From Asticcacaulis sp. (GTDB lineage: Bacteria; Pseudomonadota; Alphaproteobacteria; Caulobacterales; Caulobacteraceae): a stretch of 64,000 nt of DNA. This document shows positions 9,483 through 19,650 of this stretch, piece by piece. The stretch is taken from NCBI GenBank assembly GCA_024707255.1, contig JANQAC010000002.1, forward strand, positions 1,420,001 through 1,484,000. Reading direction: 5' to 3'. The notes under the pieces are model-generated. The model did not search any database. It was not told the origin of the DNA and saw nothing but the letters and a program-made list of their open reading frames with translations. The first letter of the stretch is position 1. Every line of letters begins with the position of its first letter. Position numbers and translations under genes: made by a program.

Positions 9483-10238
9483 TTATTGTGTGATGACGGT
9501 GTAGGTGCCCTTACCGTGGATGACCTCATTCAGGGCACCAGGCGTGCGGATGGAAAAGACCACGATCGGGATGGCGTTTTCACGCATCAGGCTGACGGCC
9601 GACGCATCCATCACCTTAAGATCCTTTGACAAGACCTCAAGATAGTTGAGGTTTTGATAGCGCTCAGCCGTCTTGTCCTTCTTCGGGTCAGCGGTATAGA
9701 CGCCATCAACCGACGTGCCTTTGAAGAGCGCATCGCAGTTCATTTCAGCGGCGCGCAGGGCGGCGGCGGTGTCGGTCGTGAAGTAAGGCGCCCCCGTGCC
9801 GGCGGCGAAAATGACCACCCGGCCCTTTTCAAGGTGACGAATGGCGCGGCGGCGCACGAACGGTTCGCACACGGCATTCATCTGAATGGCGGATTGTACG
9901 CGCGTGTCGATGCCCTGCTTTTCGAGCGCATTCTGCATGGCCAGCGCGTTCATTACCGTGGCCAGCATTCCCATATAATCAGCGCTGGAACGTTCCATGT
10001 CCCCGGCTGCCTTCGACAGCCCCCGGAAGATATTACCCCCGCCGATCACCAGACACAGCTCCACTCCCAGGCGCGCCACGGCGGCGACCTCGGCGGCGAC
10101 TGCCTTGACAGTATTCATGTCGATCCCGAAGCCCTGGTCGCCCATCAGAACTTCGCCGGAAACCTTCAGCAGGATGCGCTTATAGGCCAGGGGCGCGGTC
10201 GAAAGGGGCACCGGAGTCTCAAGCGGTTGGATTGTCAT
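9483..10238 (-). CDS. pyrH: UMP kinase
   Basis: Phosphorylates UMP to UDP in pyrimidine nucleotide synthesis. The amino-acid-kinase fold is clear: [15 protein letters not shown] at the start, [10 protein letters not shown] in the phosphate loop, the substrate region [19 protein letters not shown] (here [16 protein letters not shown]), and [19 protein letters not shown]. The length is 251 aa. It begins the pyrH-frr-uppS block. A terminator separates it from tsf upstream, so it probably has its own promoter in the 10239-10352 gap. Confidence 0.97.
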   Translation of the reverse strand: MTIQPLETPVPLSTAPLAYKRILLKVSGEVLMGDQGFGIDMNTVKAVAAEVAAVARLGVELCLVIGGGNIFRGLSKAAGDMERSSADYMGMLATVMNALAMQNALEKQGIDTRVQSAIQMNAVCEPFVRRRAIRHLEKGRVVIFAAGTGAPYFTTDTAAALRAAEMNCDALFKGTSVDGVYTADPKKDKTAERYQNLNYLEVLSKDLKVMDASAVSLMRENAIPIVVFSIRTPGALNEVIHGKGTYTVITQ

Positions 10239-10352
10239 GGTCGGCTCCGGTGAATCAGTCAGGCGTCAGATATGTGACGGCTTTAGCGCTTTAAGCGCGC
10301 TTTGGATAGGCGGAAGACCCCGGCAGGACCGGACTTCCACGCCTGATTGTCA

Positions 10353-10390
10353 TAAAAAAGAGGCGCCGGCATGTCAAATGCCGACGCCTC
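10353..10390 (-). terminator. rho-independent terminator after tsf
   Basis: On the minus strand a GC-rich stem (GAGGCGtCGGCAT pairing with ATGCCGgCGCCTC around a short loop) is followed by a run of six T. It lies 36 bases downstream of the tsf stop and ends the rpsB-tsf unit. Confidence 0.85.
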
Positions 10391-10425
10391 CAAAAGCCTC
10401 GAAAAGGAATGCTTTTAAGCGTTTA

Positions 10426-11340
10426 TCAGACGCCGCCCGTCATCGAGGCGACTTCGGCCGCGAAATCATCGACCTTCTTTTCCACGCCTTCGCCCAGGGC
10501 AAGACGCGTGAAGGCGGTGATCTTCACCGGCGTGCCGAGGGTCTTGGCGGTTTCCGCCACCAGTTCCTCAACGGTCTGGTCGGGGTTCATAACGAAGGCT
10601 TGCTTGTGCAGCACCACTTCTTCGTAGAACTTGCGGATACGGCCTTCGATCATTTTTTCGATGACCTGCAACGGCTTGCCGGATTCCTTGGCCTGCTCGG
10701 TCAGAACAGCCTTTTCGCGCTCGACATGTTCCTGGTTCAGATCTTCGACGTTCAGCGACAAAGGCTGGGTGGCAGCGACGTGCATGGCAACCTTGCGGCC
10801 CATTTCCTTCAGCACTTCCGGATCACCTGCCGACTCGATGGCGACGAGCACGGCGATGCGGCCGAGGTCCGGCGCGATCGCATTGTGGATGTAGGTGGCA
10901 ACGACGCCTTCCGACACGCTGTGCTTGGCGAAACGGCGCACGACCATGTTTTCACCAATCGTGGCGATCAGGTTGGTGATGTCGTCGGAAACGGCGGCCG
11001 CGACGTCTTCCACCGTGTTGGCGGCGATGCCAGCCTGGCCGGCCTTGCGAGCCAGGGCCTGGAACAGGTCATTGCGGGCAACGAAATCGGTTTCGGCGTT
11101 GACCTCGACGGCAGCGGCGGTCATGCCTTTGCCTTCGACCTTCGACGCGATGACGACCAGACCTTCCGCAGCGACGCGGTCAGCCTTCTTGGCGGCCTTG
11201 GAAAGCCCCTTGGCGCGCAGCCAGTCCATGGATGCTTCGATGTCGCCGCCGTTTTCAGCCAGCGCCTTCTTGCAGTCCATCATGCCTACGCCCGACTTTT
11301 CGCGCAGTTCCTTAACCAGGGCAGCAGTGATTTCAGCCAT
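10426..11340 (-). CDS. tsf: elongation factor Ts
   Basis: Nucleotide exchange factor for EF-Tu. The 304-aa protein opens with a UBA-like domain ([25 protein letters not shown]) and then the EF-Tu contact core with the signature [10 protein letters not shown]. Length and domain order are normal. An AGGAGG-like site (rc of cctcct at 11346-11351) lies just before the ATG. It is downstream of rpsB, the usual order, with a stem-loop in the 151-base gap. Confidence 0.97.
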   Translation of the reverse strand: MAEITAALVKELREKSGVGMMDCKKALAENGGDIEASMDWLRAKGLSKAAKKADRVAAEGLVVIASKVEGKGMTAAAVEVNAETDFVARNDLFQALARKAGQAGIAANTVEDVAAAVSDDITNLIATIGENMVVRRFAKHSVSEGVVATYIHNAIAPDLGRIAVLVAIESAGDPEVLKEMGRKVAMHVAATQPLSLNVEDLNQEHVEREKAVLTEQAKESGKPLQVIEKMIEGRIRKFYEEVVLHKQAFVMNPDQTVEELVAETAKTLGTPVKITAFTRLALGEGVEKKVDDFAAEVASMTGGV

Positions 11341-11406
11341 GAAATCCTCCTAAGTTTGATGTTTCAGATTCGCAGCTTCATAGCCGCGATACATGTCAAT
11401 TAAACA

Positions 11407-11452
11407 ACAGCTTAAAGCCACCCAAGAACGTCAAATGGTGGCTTTAAGCTGT
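11407..11452. promoter_or_regulatory. perfect 16-bp inverted repeat between rpsB and tsf
   Basis: ACAGCTTAAAGCCACC pairs perfectly with GGTGGCTTTAAGCTGT around a 14-base loop. On the minus strand it is followed by TGTTTAATT, a weak T-tract. It could be a partial terminator or attenuator between rpsB and tsf, or an RNA processing stem. Confidence 0.6.
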
Positions 11453-11491
11453 CACACGTCTCGTAAGGCCGGGCGGCTCTATCGCGCCGGA

Positions 11492-12295
11492 TTAGCCCCC
11501 TATATAGGAAGCCTTAGGCTTCGCTGGAAGCCTCGGCGGCGTCATCGACAACCAGGGCCGGCTCGATCGGATCGACCGAAGCGCCCAAGTCACGGCCCGA
11601 AGCCACCGGCCGGCGGCCAGACCGTCCAGAACCGAATCGGCGATCAGGTCGCAGTACAGTTGCAGGGCGCGCGCAGCGTCGTCGTTACCCGGAACCGGAT
11701 AGGTGATGCCGTCCGGATCGGAGTTCGAGTCGAGGATGGCGATCACAGGAATGTTCAGCTTGCGGGCTTCCTGGATGGCGATGCCTTCCTTGTTGGTATC
11801 GATCACGAACATCAGGTCGGGAATGCCACCCATGTCCTTGATGCCGCCCAGCGACAGCTCAAGCTTTTCGCGCTCGCGGGTCAGGGTCAGCAGTTCCTTC
11901 TTGGAACGGCCGGCCGGATTGTTGTCGAGGACGTTTTCCAGCTCGCGCAGGCGCGCGATCGAACCGGAAATGGTGCGCCAGTTGGTCAGGGTGCCGCCGA
12001 GCCAGCGGTGGTTGACATAATACTGGGCCGAACGCTTGGCGGCGGCGGCCACCGGGCCTTGCGCCTGGCGCTTGGTGCCGACGAACAGGACGCGGCCGCC
12101 GCTGGCAGCCACTTCACGCACCTTCAGCAGGGCCTGGTGGAACAGCGGCAGGGACTGCGACAGGTCGATGATGTGAATGTTGGAGCGCGAACCGAACAGG
12201 TAGCGTTCCATCTTGGGGTTCCAGCGGTGAGTCTGGTGACCGAAGTGCGCGCCAGCTTCGAGCAGGAGGCGCATGGAGATTTCTGGCATAGCCAT
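11492..12295 (-). CDS. rpsB: 30S ribosomal protein S2 (C-terminal tail frame-shifted)
   Basis: Essential small-subunit protein. Residues 1 to about 230 are normal S2: [52 protein letters not shown] and [25 protein letters not shown]. After DGLAAG near 11607 the open frame gives an Arg/Ser/Trp-rich tail that is unlike S2. The other frame gives [10 protein letters not shown] and an acidic tail ending at 11514, which matches the family. A single base appears to be missing at about 11605-11612 (a CCGGCCGG context). The intact product would therefore end at 11514. Confidence 0.93.
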   Translation of the reverse strand: MAMPEISMRLLLEAGAHFGHQTHRWNPKMERYLFGSRSNIHIIDLSQSLPLFHQALLKVREVAASGGRVLFVGTKRQAQGPVAAAAKRSAQYYVNHRWLGGTLTNWRTISGSIARLRELENVLDNNPAGRSKKELLTLTREREKLELSLGGIKDMGGIPDLMFVIDTNKEGIAIQEARKLNIPVIAILDSNSDPDGITYPVPGNDDAARALQLYCDLIADSVLDGLAAGRWLRAVTWALRSIRSSRPWLSMTPPRLPAKPKASYIGG

Positions 12296-12552
12296 GATGT
12301 AGTATCCTTCTTCCGATAATCCGCCGCAGATAGAAAAGCTTAAACAGGCCCAATGCCTGTTGCCGCCTCGGAACGCTATCAGCCCGACTTAGGGAAGATG
12401 GCGCGCATCTGCGTGTGAGATGGCCTGCACCTATTCACAATTTCAAAAAAAAGCAAGCCTCACCGGCAAGAAAAGTACGAATTGCAACCAAAGGATCAAA
12501 TCCAGCCCTTGAGCCTCTGTCACTGCTATTTCAAAAGACCAAATTCAAAAAA

Positions 12553-15500
12553 CTAGGCATCTTCCAGTTCAATTATGCCCGATATATGCTTGAGTGCCCC
12601 GCGTAGATGCGCGTCCAGGTTATAACGCTGCGGCAGTTTAAACTCGATGACGCCTTCGCCACCGAGATCGGCCGTCAGGCTGATCTCCCCGCCCCTCGGT
12701 GATTTGGACGCTTCCAGCTTTTCCCTGAGTTCAGCCATGTTGATCACATTCGCCAGAACATGCACCCTCAGGCCCATATCATCGGTCTTGAGCGTTTCGG
12801 ACATTGGACCCGCATCATCACCGAAGAAGCGCACTTCCCCATCCCGCCCCTTGCTGCGCACCTTGAGAACGATCGAATTGCCCACTTCCAGGTGATCACG
12901 ATTCTTGCGCAGCGATTCCGGCGGGAACAGCACCTCATATTCTCCACTGGGGTCGGACAGGGTGACGAAGGCAAATTTTTCACCCGATCCCTGCGCGGCC
13001 CGTTCCTGCTTGCGGCGAATAATACCCGCCATGCGGAAGGCTTCACGGCCTTCCGAAGCCAGAGCCACGGCATCGGCGTACAGGGTAACATTCCGCCGCT
13101 TGAACACATCAAGCATGTCCTGCAACGGGTGGCCAGACAGATAGAAGCCAATGGCCGCCAGTTCCTCATCAAGCCGCGCGGGTCCCGACACCATGGCCAC
13201 ATTGGGTAGGCGCGGCCGTGACGACTCATTGGAACCAAACAGGCTGACCTGGGAGGCCGCCCGATCCGCCGCCATGCTCTGAGCATAGGCCATAAGGATA
13301 TCCGCCGCCGCCACAATTTGCCCGCGATTAGGATGGATGGAATCAAACGCCCCTGCCCTGGCGAGGTTTTCCAGTGCGCGCTTGTTGACCGCCTTCGGGT
13401 CGATACGCTCCAGGAAGTCGAACAGGTCGGTAAACTTGCCGCCTTCCTCACGCGCCTGAACCACGCTCTGCATGGCTTCAAAGCCCACATTGCGAATGGC
13501 GCCCAGCGCATAAAGCACCTCGCCATTTTCGACATCGAAATCGGCCATGGATCGGTTGATATCGGGCGGTCGGATCGTGACATTGAACCGCCGGGCGTCC
13601 TGATAGAAAACCGCCAGCTTGTCAGTATTTGTCATATCGAGGCTGAAGGTCGCCGCGAAAAATTCGACCGGATGGTTGGCCTTCAGATAGCCGGTCTGAT
13701 AGGAAATAAAGGCATAGGCGGCGGCGTGGGATTTGTTGAAGCCATAGCCGGCGAACTTGTTGACGAGTTCGAAAATACTGTCCGACTGCTTTTCAGGCAC
13801 CCCCTTTTCAGCCGCACCGGAAATGAACCTTGCTTTTTGCAAGTCCATTTCCTCTTTCTTCTTTTTACCCATGGCCCGGCGCAGCAAATCGGCTTCCCCA
13901 GGCTGTACCCGGAAAGAACCTGTGCGATCTGCATTACCTGTTCCTGATAGATGATGACGCCGTAGGTTTCCTTCAATACCGGCTCAAGGCTCGGATGAAG
14001 CATGTCGATTTCCATCCGGCCGAATTTCCGGTCGACATAGGTATCGATATTATCCATCGGCCCAGGCCGATAGAGCGAGATAAGGGCGGTGATCTCTTCC
14101 AGGGAACTGCACTGCATCTTCCGCAGGGTGTCACGCATCCCCTGGCTTTCAAGCTGAAACACACCGATCGACTGACCGGACGCCAACAGATCATAGGTCG
14201 GCTTGTCATCCAGCGGCAGGGTTGAATAATCGATATCGACACCGCGCTTTTTCAGATAATTCTGCGCCCGCTTGAGCGTGGTCAGGGTTTTCAAACCGAG
14301 GAAGTCGAACTTGACGAGACCGGCGCTTTCCACCCATTTCATGTTGAACTGGGTCGCCGGAATATCCGACCGCGGATCACGATACAGTGGCACCAGTTCG
14401 GTCAGAGGCCGGTCACCGATCACAATACCGGCGGCGTGGGTCGACGCGTTACGGTAAAGCCCTTCAAGCCTCAACGCTGTATCGAGCAAACGCCTGACCG
14501 CATCGTCGTCATCTCGCGCTTCTTTCAGGCGCGGCTCGATTTCGATGGCCTGCGCCAGGGTCGTCGGATTGGCCGGGTTGTTCGGCACCATCTTACACAG
14601 ACGATCCACCTGTCCCAAAGGCAATTGCATCACCCGTCCGGTATCACGCAAAACGGCGCGTGCCTGAAGCGTACCAAAGGTAATAATCTGCGCCACCCGG
14701 TCACGACCGTACTTTTCCTGCACATAGGAGATCACCTCTTCGCGGCGCTCCTGGCAGAAGTCGACGTCGAAGTCCGGCATCGAGACCCGTTCCGGATTGA
14801 GGAAGCGCTCAAACAGCAGACCAAAGCGAAGCGGGTCCAGATCGGTAATCGCCAGCGCCCAGGCCACGGCCGAACCGGCACCGGAGCCCCGCCCCGGTCC
14901 GACCGGAATATCGTGCGCCTTGCCCCACTTGATGAAGTCCGAAACGATCAGGAAGTAGCCTGGAAAGCCCATCTGGATAATGATGCCGATTTCCCGCTCC
15001 AGACGCGCCCAATAGTCTTCTTCTGGCACGGCCAGCTTGACCTGTTTCAGGCGCATTTTCAGGCCCTCGCGCGCCTGATATGTCAATTCTTCCGCCTCGT
15101 TTCGCCCAGCGCCGGTATCGAAGCGCGGCAGGATCGGATCGCGTTTGCTGACAAGAAAAGCGCAACGCCTGGCGATTTCCAGCGTATTATCGCAGGCTTC
15201 CGGCAGGTCGGAAAACAGCTCACGCATCAGGGCAGCCGGTTTGAACCAATGCTCCTTCGTGACCTTGCGGCGGTCTTCCTGCCCCATATAGGCGCCATCG
15301 GAAATACACAGCAGGGCCTCATGCGCCGAAGCCAGATCCTGCGTGGCAAACTGAACATCATTGGTGGCCACCAGCGGCACGTCATTAGCATAGGCAAATT
15401 CAACCAGACCGACTTCTGCCACACCGCCCTTGACGCCGCCCTGAGGCGACCCGTCATGGCGCTGCAATTCAATGTAAAAGCGATCCCCAAAGGCCGCCTG

Positions 15501-15986
15501 CATCGCCCGAAGCGCTGTCACCGCCTCATCCGGCTTGCCCTGACGGAACAGCACGTCTACCGGCCCATCAAAACCACCCGAGAGCAGAATCAGCCCCTCG
15601 TTATGCTCGACCACCTGCTCCCAGCGGACATGCGGTTCTTCGGCGGCATCCGCATCGACATAGGCGATGGAAGACAATTTGGTGAGGTTGAGATAGCCCG
15701 CTTCATTCTGGACAAACAGGACGACGGTCGGAATCTTGCCCCAGCGTTCTGATGGCGCGCCGCCAATGCCCCTGACCGGCAGCGAACAGCCAATAATGGG
15801 CTGGACACCCGTATCCTTGCACACCTGAGAAAATTCGAGGGCGCCGAAGAGATTGCAGCGATCAGCAATTCCCACGGCCGGCATGTTCTGTTTATGGGCC
15901 AGCTTGCCCATATCATAGGCCTTGATGGCGCCTTCCAGCAGCGAATAGGCCGACTTGACGCGCAGGTGGATGAAATCTTCGCTCAC
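12553..15986 (-). CDS. dnaE: DNA polymerase III alpha subunit (frame break near 13896)
   Basis: Replicative polymerase catalytic subunit. The start is GTG at 15986 with AGGAG 7 bases upstream. The N-terminal PHP domain begins [16 protein letters not shown]. The polymerase active site MPDFDVDF is at about residues 403-410 and the conserved [16 protein letters not shown] precedes it. The frame breaks after LSGYSLG at 13896-13899, where a run of four C (G in the gene) should be five. The next frame continues [21 protein letters not shown] and runs to 12553 through the HhH and OB-fold parts. The joined product of about 1144 aa is the usual length. Since the gene is essential, an assembly indel is likely. 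Confidence 0.93.
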
Positions 15987-16026
15987 GACGCGCTCCTATG
16001 GGTGAATCCGGCCCGGCTCGCGCGAC

Positions 16027-16116
16027 TCACGCCGCCAGCGACACCACATGGCACATGAGGAAAACAAAACCCGTTACGGCGGCAAATGACAACATGTTAT
16101 GCAGGGCGCTGATCAT
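16027..16116 (-). CDS. sidA: 29-aa SOS-controlled membrane peptide, SidA-like cell-division inhibitor
   Basis: A 29-codon gene, ATG at 16116 to TGA at 16027. AAAGGAA lies 9 bases before the ATG (16126-16132). The peptide starts MISALHNMLSFAAVTG and continues as a hydrophobic helix (VFLMCHVV, then SLAA), so it would span the inner membrane once. An exact GTTC-N7-GTTC box, the alphaproteobacterial LexA operator, is at 16135-16149. dnaE begins 40 bases downstream. Known: Caulobacter SidA is a 29-aa inner-membrane protein, induced by the SOS response, that blocks division through FtsW. Length, topology, regulation and dnaE neighbourhood agree. I did not align it with the Caulobacter sequence, so the name is an inference. 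Confidence 0.8.
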   Translation of the reverse strand: MISALHNMLSFAAVTGFVFLMCHVVSLAA

Positions 16117-16134
16117 TTTTCCACATTCCTTTGC

Positions 16135-16149
16135 GTTCTATTGATGTTC
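16135..16149. promoter_or_regulatory. SOS box (LexA operator) of the sidA-like gene
   Basis: The plus strand reads GTTC-TATTGAT-GTTC, a perfect direct repeat with 7-base spacing, the consensus LexA site in Caulobacter and related alphaproteobacteria. It lies 18 bases upstream of the ATG. It sits just downstream of a possible promoter, so LexA would block transcription start or clearance. Extra GTTC half sites occur at 16165 and 16183 but without N7 spacing. Confidence 0.85.
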
Positions 16150-16166
16150 TTTAATTCATGATTTGT

Positions 16167-16195
16167 TCTATATTCTTGTTTTGTTCCAATCGCAA
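16167..16195 (-). promoter_or_regulatory. candidate sigma-70 promoter for sidA-dnaE
   Basis: On the minus strand TTGCGA (16190-16195) and TATAGA (16167-16172) are separated by exactly 17 bases. Start of transcription would fall near 16160, which places the SOS box at about +11 to +25. The assignment is by pattern only. Confidence 0.5.
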
Positions 16196-16204
16196 TAGGG
16201 ATTA

Positions 16205-16222
16205 TGTTCCACAGGCGGAACA
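16205..16222. promoter_or_regulatory. perfect inverted repeat TGTTCC-N6-GGAACA upstream of sidA
   Basis: A 6+6+6 palindrome just upstream of the candidate -35. It contains GTTC/GAAC half sites but in inverted orientation, so it is not a canonical LexA box. It looks like an operator for a dimeric regulator. The protein that binds is unknown. Confidence 0.5.
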
Positions 16223-16251
16223 AAATTATAACCTGTTGATTGATAAGTGGA

Positions 16252-16953
16252 TTAAATTTCCGCGTGGACGTCGAAAGGCACTAACTGGCCGTCAAGCAGC
16301 CTGACCACCCGGTCCATATGCCTGGCCAGTTCCAGGTTATGGGTGGCGATCACCGCCCCCACGCCCTGGGCCTTGACGATGGCCTTGAGGGCGTCAAACA
16401 CCTGCCCTGATGTCGCCGGGTCGAGATTACCCGTCGGCTCATCCGCCAACAGCAGGCGCGGCTTGTTGGCCAATGCCCGTGCTATGGCCACGCGTTGCTG
16501 TTCGCCGCCGGAAAGCTGCGCCGGCAGGTGATCCAGTCGTTCCGCCAGCCCCAGAGCGGTCAAAAGTTCGCGCGCCCTCGCCTCGGCCTCCTTCATCGGC
16601 CGCCCCAGAATACGTTGCGGTACAGCCACATTGCCTACCGCCGTATATTCCGGCAACAGGTGATGGAACTGGTATACGAAACCGATCTTTTCCAGCCTCG
16701 CCTTAGTGCGCAAACGCTCGTCCGCCGAATGAAAATCCTCGCCGTCAATGCTCAGGTGGGCATTCGGCGCCGCTTCCAGCAGACCAGCGGCATGAAGCAG
16801 GGACGACTTGCCGGAACCCGACGGCCCGACCAGGCCGACCAGTTCACCGGGCATGACATCGAGATCGACGCCCTTTAGCACGGCCAGCTTACGACCATCG
16901 CCCAGCGCGTAATCGCGGTGCAGCCCTTTTAGCGACAGAACCGGGTTACTCAT
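16252..16953 (-). CDS. lolD: lipoprotein-releasing ABC transporter ATPase LolD
   Basis: ATPase of the LolCDE machine that extracts outer-membrane lipoproteins from the inner membrane. The ATG at 16953 gives 233 aa. Walker A is GPSGSGKSSLLHA, the signature is LSGGEQQRVAIARAL, and Walker B is RLLLADEPTGNLD. The Q-loop region FVYQFHHLLPEYTA carries the Lol-type HHLLPE. The start overlaps the lolC stop by 8 bases, showing coupling. Longer in-frame extension to 17211 is only the antiparallel shadow of lolC. Confidence 0.95.
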   Translation of the reverse strand: MSNPVLSLKGLHRDYALGDGRKLAVLKGVDLDVMPGELVGLVGPSGSGKSSLLHAAGLLEAAPNAHLSIDGEDFHSADERLRTKARLEKIGFVYQFHHLLPEYTAVGNVAVPQRILGRPMKEAEARARELLTALGLAERLDHLPAQLSGGEQQRVAIARALANKPRLLLADEPTGNLDPATSGQVFDALKAIVKAQGVGAVIATHNLELARHMDRVVRLLDGQLVPFDVHAEI

Positions 16954-18233
16954 AACGGAGTGCCTCCACGGGTTCGAGCTTGGAAGCCCACAAGGCCGGG
17001 AAGAAGGTGGAAATACAGGCCGCCAGCAGAGAGGCGATAACCACGAACGCCACCTCGGACGGCTCCATCTTGGCCGGCACAGCATCGAGATAATAGACAT
17101 CGGCGGGGAACAGCTTGGTATGCAGCAGCCATTCCAGGAAATGCTGGATCGGCCCGATGAAGGTGCAGAAAAGGACTCCCAGCAGCAGGCCCGCCGCCGT
17201 ACCGGCAGCACCTATGATCGTGCCTGTCATGAAGAATATCCGCGAAATCGCCGCCCGGTCGGCGCCCATGGTGCGCAAAATGGCGACATCGCGGGTCTTG
17301 TTCTTCACCAGCATGACAATGCCGGAAATGATGTTGAGCGTGGCGATGATGACGATAAAGAACAGGATGAACCGCATGGCTGTGCGCTCGACCTTGAGCG
17401 CGCCCCACAGCGAGGCGTTCTGCTCCTTCCAGTCGGAAATATAGGCGCCCTCGCCCGCAGCCTTTGTCAGGGCCGGACGGTAGAGGTCGATATCATAGGG
17501 CTTGTCGACCTTTATCTCGACCGTATCCCATTCGTCTTCACGATCGAAGAAAAGTTGCGCCTGGGTGATCGGCATATAGATGAACGCCTTGTCGATATCG
17601 CTGACGCCGCTCTTGAAAATGCCGCCGACTGTATATTCCTTGCGTCGCGGCGTAGCGCCAAAGGCGGTCGAGCCGCCTGGCGACACCAAGGTCACTTCGT
17701 CGCCGGCATTGAGCCCCAGTTCATTGGCCACGCCACTGCCAACCAAAATGACATCGCCGCCATAATCGCCGACACCGAACTGCGCCATGCCATCGGCCGG
17801 CTTGATGCTGTCACTGATCAGCTTCGTGTGTTTGAGCGCTTCGGGGATGACGCCACGCATATAGGCCAAGCCGGTCTGGCCATGCGAATTCTGGATAAGA
17901 CCGGGCGAGATCGAGATAAGGATTTGCATCAACAACACCCGGTATCGCCTTGATCCGCTTGAGCATATCGTCACGATGGGCGAAATCGTTGATCGGCTGT
18001 CCGGAGACATAGGCATGGCCGCTGAAGGCCAGGACGCGCGACATGAGTTCATCGCGGAAGCCGTTCATGATCGACAGCACGCTGATCAGGGCCGTCACCG
18101 CCAGCATGATGCCGGTGAAGCTGATAATGGCAATAACGGCGATGCCGCCGTCCTTGCGCTTGGTGCGGAGATATTTCAGGGCGAGATCGAATTCCCACCC
18201 TTTGAAATTGAACAGCGACAGCAACGATCCCAT
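16946..18233 (-). CDS. lipoprotein-releasing system permease LolC/E family (frame break near 17.9 kb)
   Basis: Membrane subunit partner of LolD. The first part begins at the ATG at 18233 with FDLALKYLRTKRKDGGIAVI and a first membrane helix, followed by MNGFRDELMSRVLAFSGHAY, a classic LolC/E signature. The frame then changes between about 17895 and 17945. The second frame resumes with ISPGLIQNSHGQTGLAYMRG and runs through the three C-terminal helices (FILFFIVIIATLNIISG, LRTMGADRAAISRIFFMTG) to a stop at 16946. The span is 3n+1 bases, so one base is in excess or two are missing. The joined protein of about 429 aa is the right length. Confidence 0.9.
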
Positions 18234-18238
18234 GCGGC

Positions 18239-19555
18239 CTATGCCTTCGAGAGTTGCGCGAGGCCGGCGTCAAATGGCACGGTCAGGCGCTCGCCGGTGG
18301 CGCGGTTCTTGAGCTCGACCTGGCCGTCCGCCAGCCCCTTCGGGCCGATGATCAGTTGCCAGGGTACGCCGATCAGATCCATGGCGGCGAACTTGGCGCC
18401 GGCACGCTCGTCGGTATCGTGATAAAGCACGTCGCGGCCGGCCGATTGCAGGGCCGAATAAGCCTTTTCGCAGGCGGCGTCGCAGGCTTCGTCGCCCTGA
18501 CGCAGGTTTATGATCGCCACATCAAACGGCGCGACGCTTTCCGGCCAGATGATGCCGGCCTCATCGTGCGAGGCTTCGATGATGGCGCCCAGCAGACGCG
18601 ACACGCCGACGCCATAGGAGCCCATATGGGCGGTGATTTCGCCGTCGGGGCCATTGACAACGGCCTTCATCGGTTTGGAATATTTCTCACCGAAATAGAA
18701 GATATGGCCGACCTCGATACCGCGCGCCGAAACCTGCTTGTCTGCCGGCACCTCGGCCTTGAAGCGGGCGTCGTCGTGCATTTCCTCGGTCGCGGCATAG
18801 AGCGCGGTGCGGCCCTCGAAAACATGCTCCAGATTATCCCAGTCGACCTCATTACCGGGCGCCGGCATGTTGATCAGATCCTCATGGCAGAAGACGGCGC
18901 TTTCACCGGTATCGGCCAGGATGATGAATTCGTGCGACAGGTCGCCGCCGATCGGGCCGGTATCGGCGCGCATCGGCACCGCTTTCAAACCCAGACGTGA
19001 GAAGATATTCAGGTAAGCCGTGAACATGCGGTTATAGGATTTGCGCGCCGCTGCCTCATCCACGTCAAACGAATAGGCATCCTTCATCAGGAATTCGCGG
19101 CCGCGCATCACGCCGAAACGCGGGCGCTGTTCGTCGCGGAATTTCCACTGGATATGGAAGAGGTTCAGCGGCAAATCCTTGTAGGACCGCACCGTGCCGC
19201 GGAATATCTCGGTGATCATTTCTTCATTGGTTGGACCGTACAGCATCTCGCGCTCATGGCGGTCCTTGATGCGCAGCATTTCCTGGCCGTAGTCTTCGTA
19301 ACGGCCGGATTCACGCCACAGGTCGGCGAGTTGCAGGGTCGGCATCAACAGTTGAATCGAACCGGCGCGCGCCATTTCTTCTTCGACGATCTTTTCGATC
19401 TTTTTCAACACCTTGAAGCCCAACGGCAGCCAGGCATAGATGCCGGCGGCTTCCTGACGGATCATGCCGGTGCGCAGCATCAGGCGATGAGAGACGATCT
19501 GGGCCTCGGCGGGATTTTCTTTGAGAAGGGGCAGGAAGAAGCGCGACAGGCGCAT
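18239..19555 (-). CDS. proS: prolyl-tRNA synthetase, short type without editing insert
   Basis: Charges tRNA-Pro. From the ATG at 19555 ([15 protein letters not shown]) it is 438 aa. This is the short alphaproteobacterial form, lacking the roughly 180-residue INS editing domain found between motifs 2 and 3 in E. coli. Motif 2 ([28 protein letters not shown] spans it) and motif 3 ([16 protein letters not shown]) are intact, as is the C-terminal anticodon-binding domain. It lies 5 bases before lolC. An in-frame extension to 19591 is rejected because the 19555 start fits the family. Confidence 0.95.
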   Translation of the reverse strand: MRLSRFFLPLLKENPAEAQIVSHRLMLRTGMIRQEAAGIYAWLPLGFKVLKKIEKIVEEEMARAGSIQLLMPTLQLADLWRESGRYEDYGQEMLRIKDRHEREMLYGPTNEEMITEIFRGTVRSYKDLPLNLFHIQWKFRDEQRPRFGVMRGREFLMKDAYSFDVDEAAARKSYNRMFTAYLNIFSRLGLKAVPMRADTGPIGGDLSHEFIILADTGESAVFCHEDLINMPAPGNEVDWDNLEHVFEGRTALYAATEEMHDDARFKAEVPADKQVSARGIEVGHIFYFGEKYSKPMKAVVNGPDGEITAHMGSYGVGVSRLLGAIIEASHDEAGIIWPESVAPFDVAIINLRQGDEACDAACEKAYSALQSAGRDVLYHDTDERAGAKFAAMDLIGVPWQLIIGPKGLADGQVELKNRATGERLTVPFDAGLAQLSKA

Positions 19556-19650
19556 GGTTGAGAATCCGTATGTAACTTGAGTTGCGCGCACCCTAGACAG
19601 TTAGTCCTGGAGAGTGAAGCGCTTTTACACGGGATTATGGCGGATTCGCG

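Noticed and set aside
12415..12606. 63-codon open frame between dnaE and rpsB
   Set aside because: No ribosome site, no family features, and it overlaps the dnaE 3' end. The gap is better seen as the rpsB upstream region.
14436..15752. 438-codon open frame on the plus strand
   Set aside because: Antisense to dnaE, with a His/Arg/Gln-rich composition typical of shadow frames.
16165..16186. Second LexA box from GTTC at 16165 and GTTC at 16183
   Set aside because: The half sites are 14 bases apart rather than 7, so they do not form a canonical direct-repeat operator.
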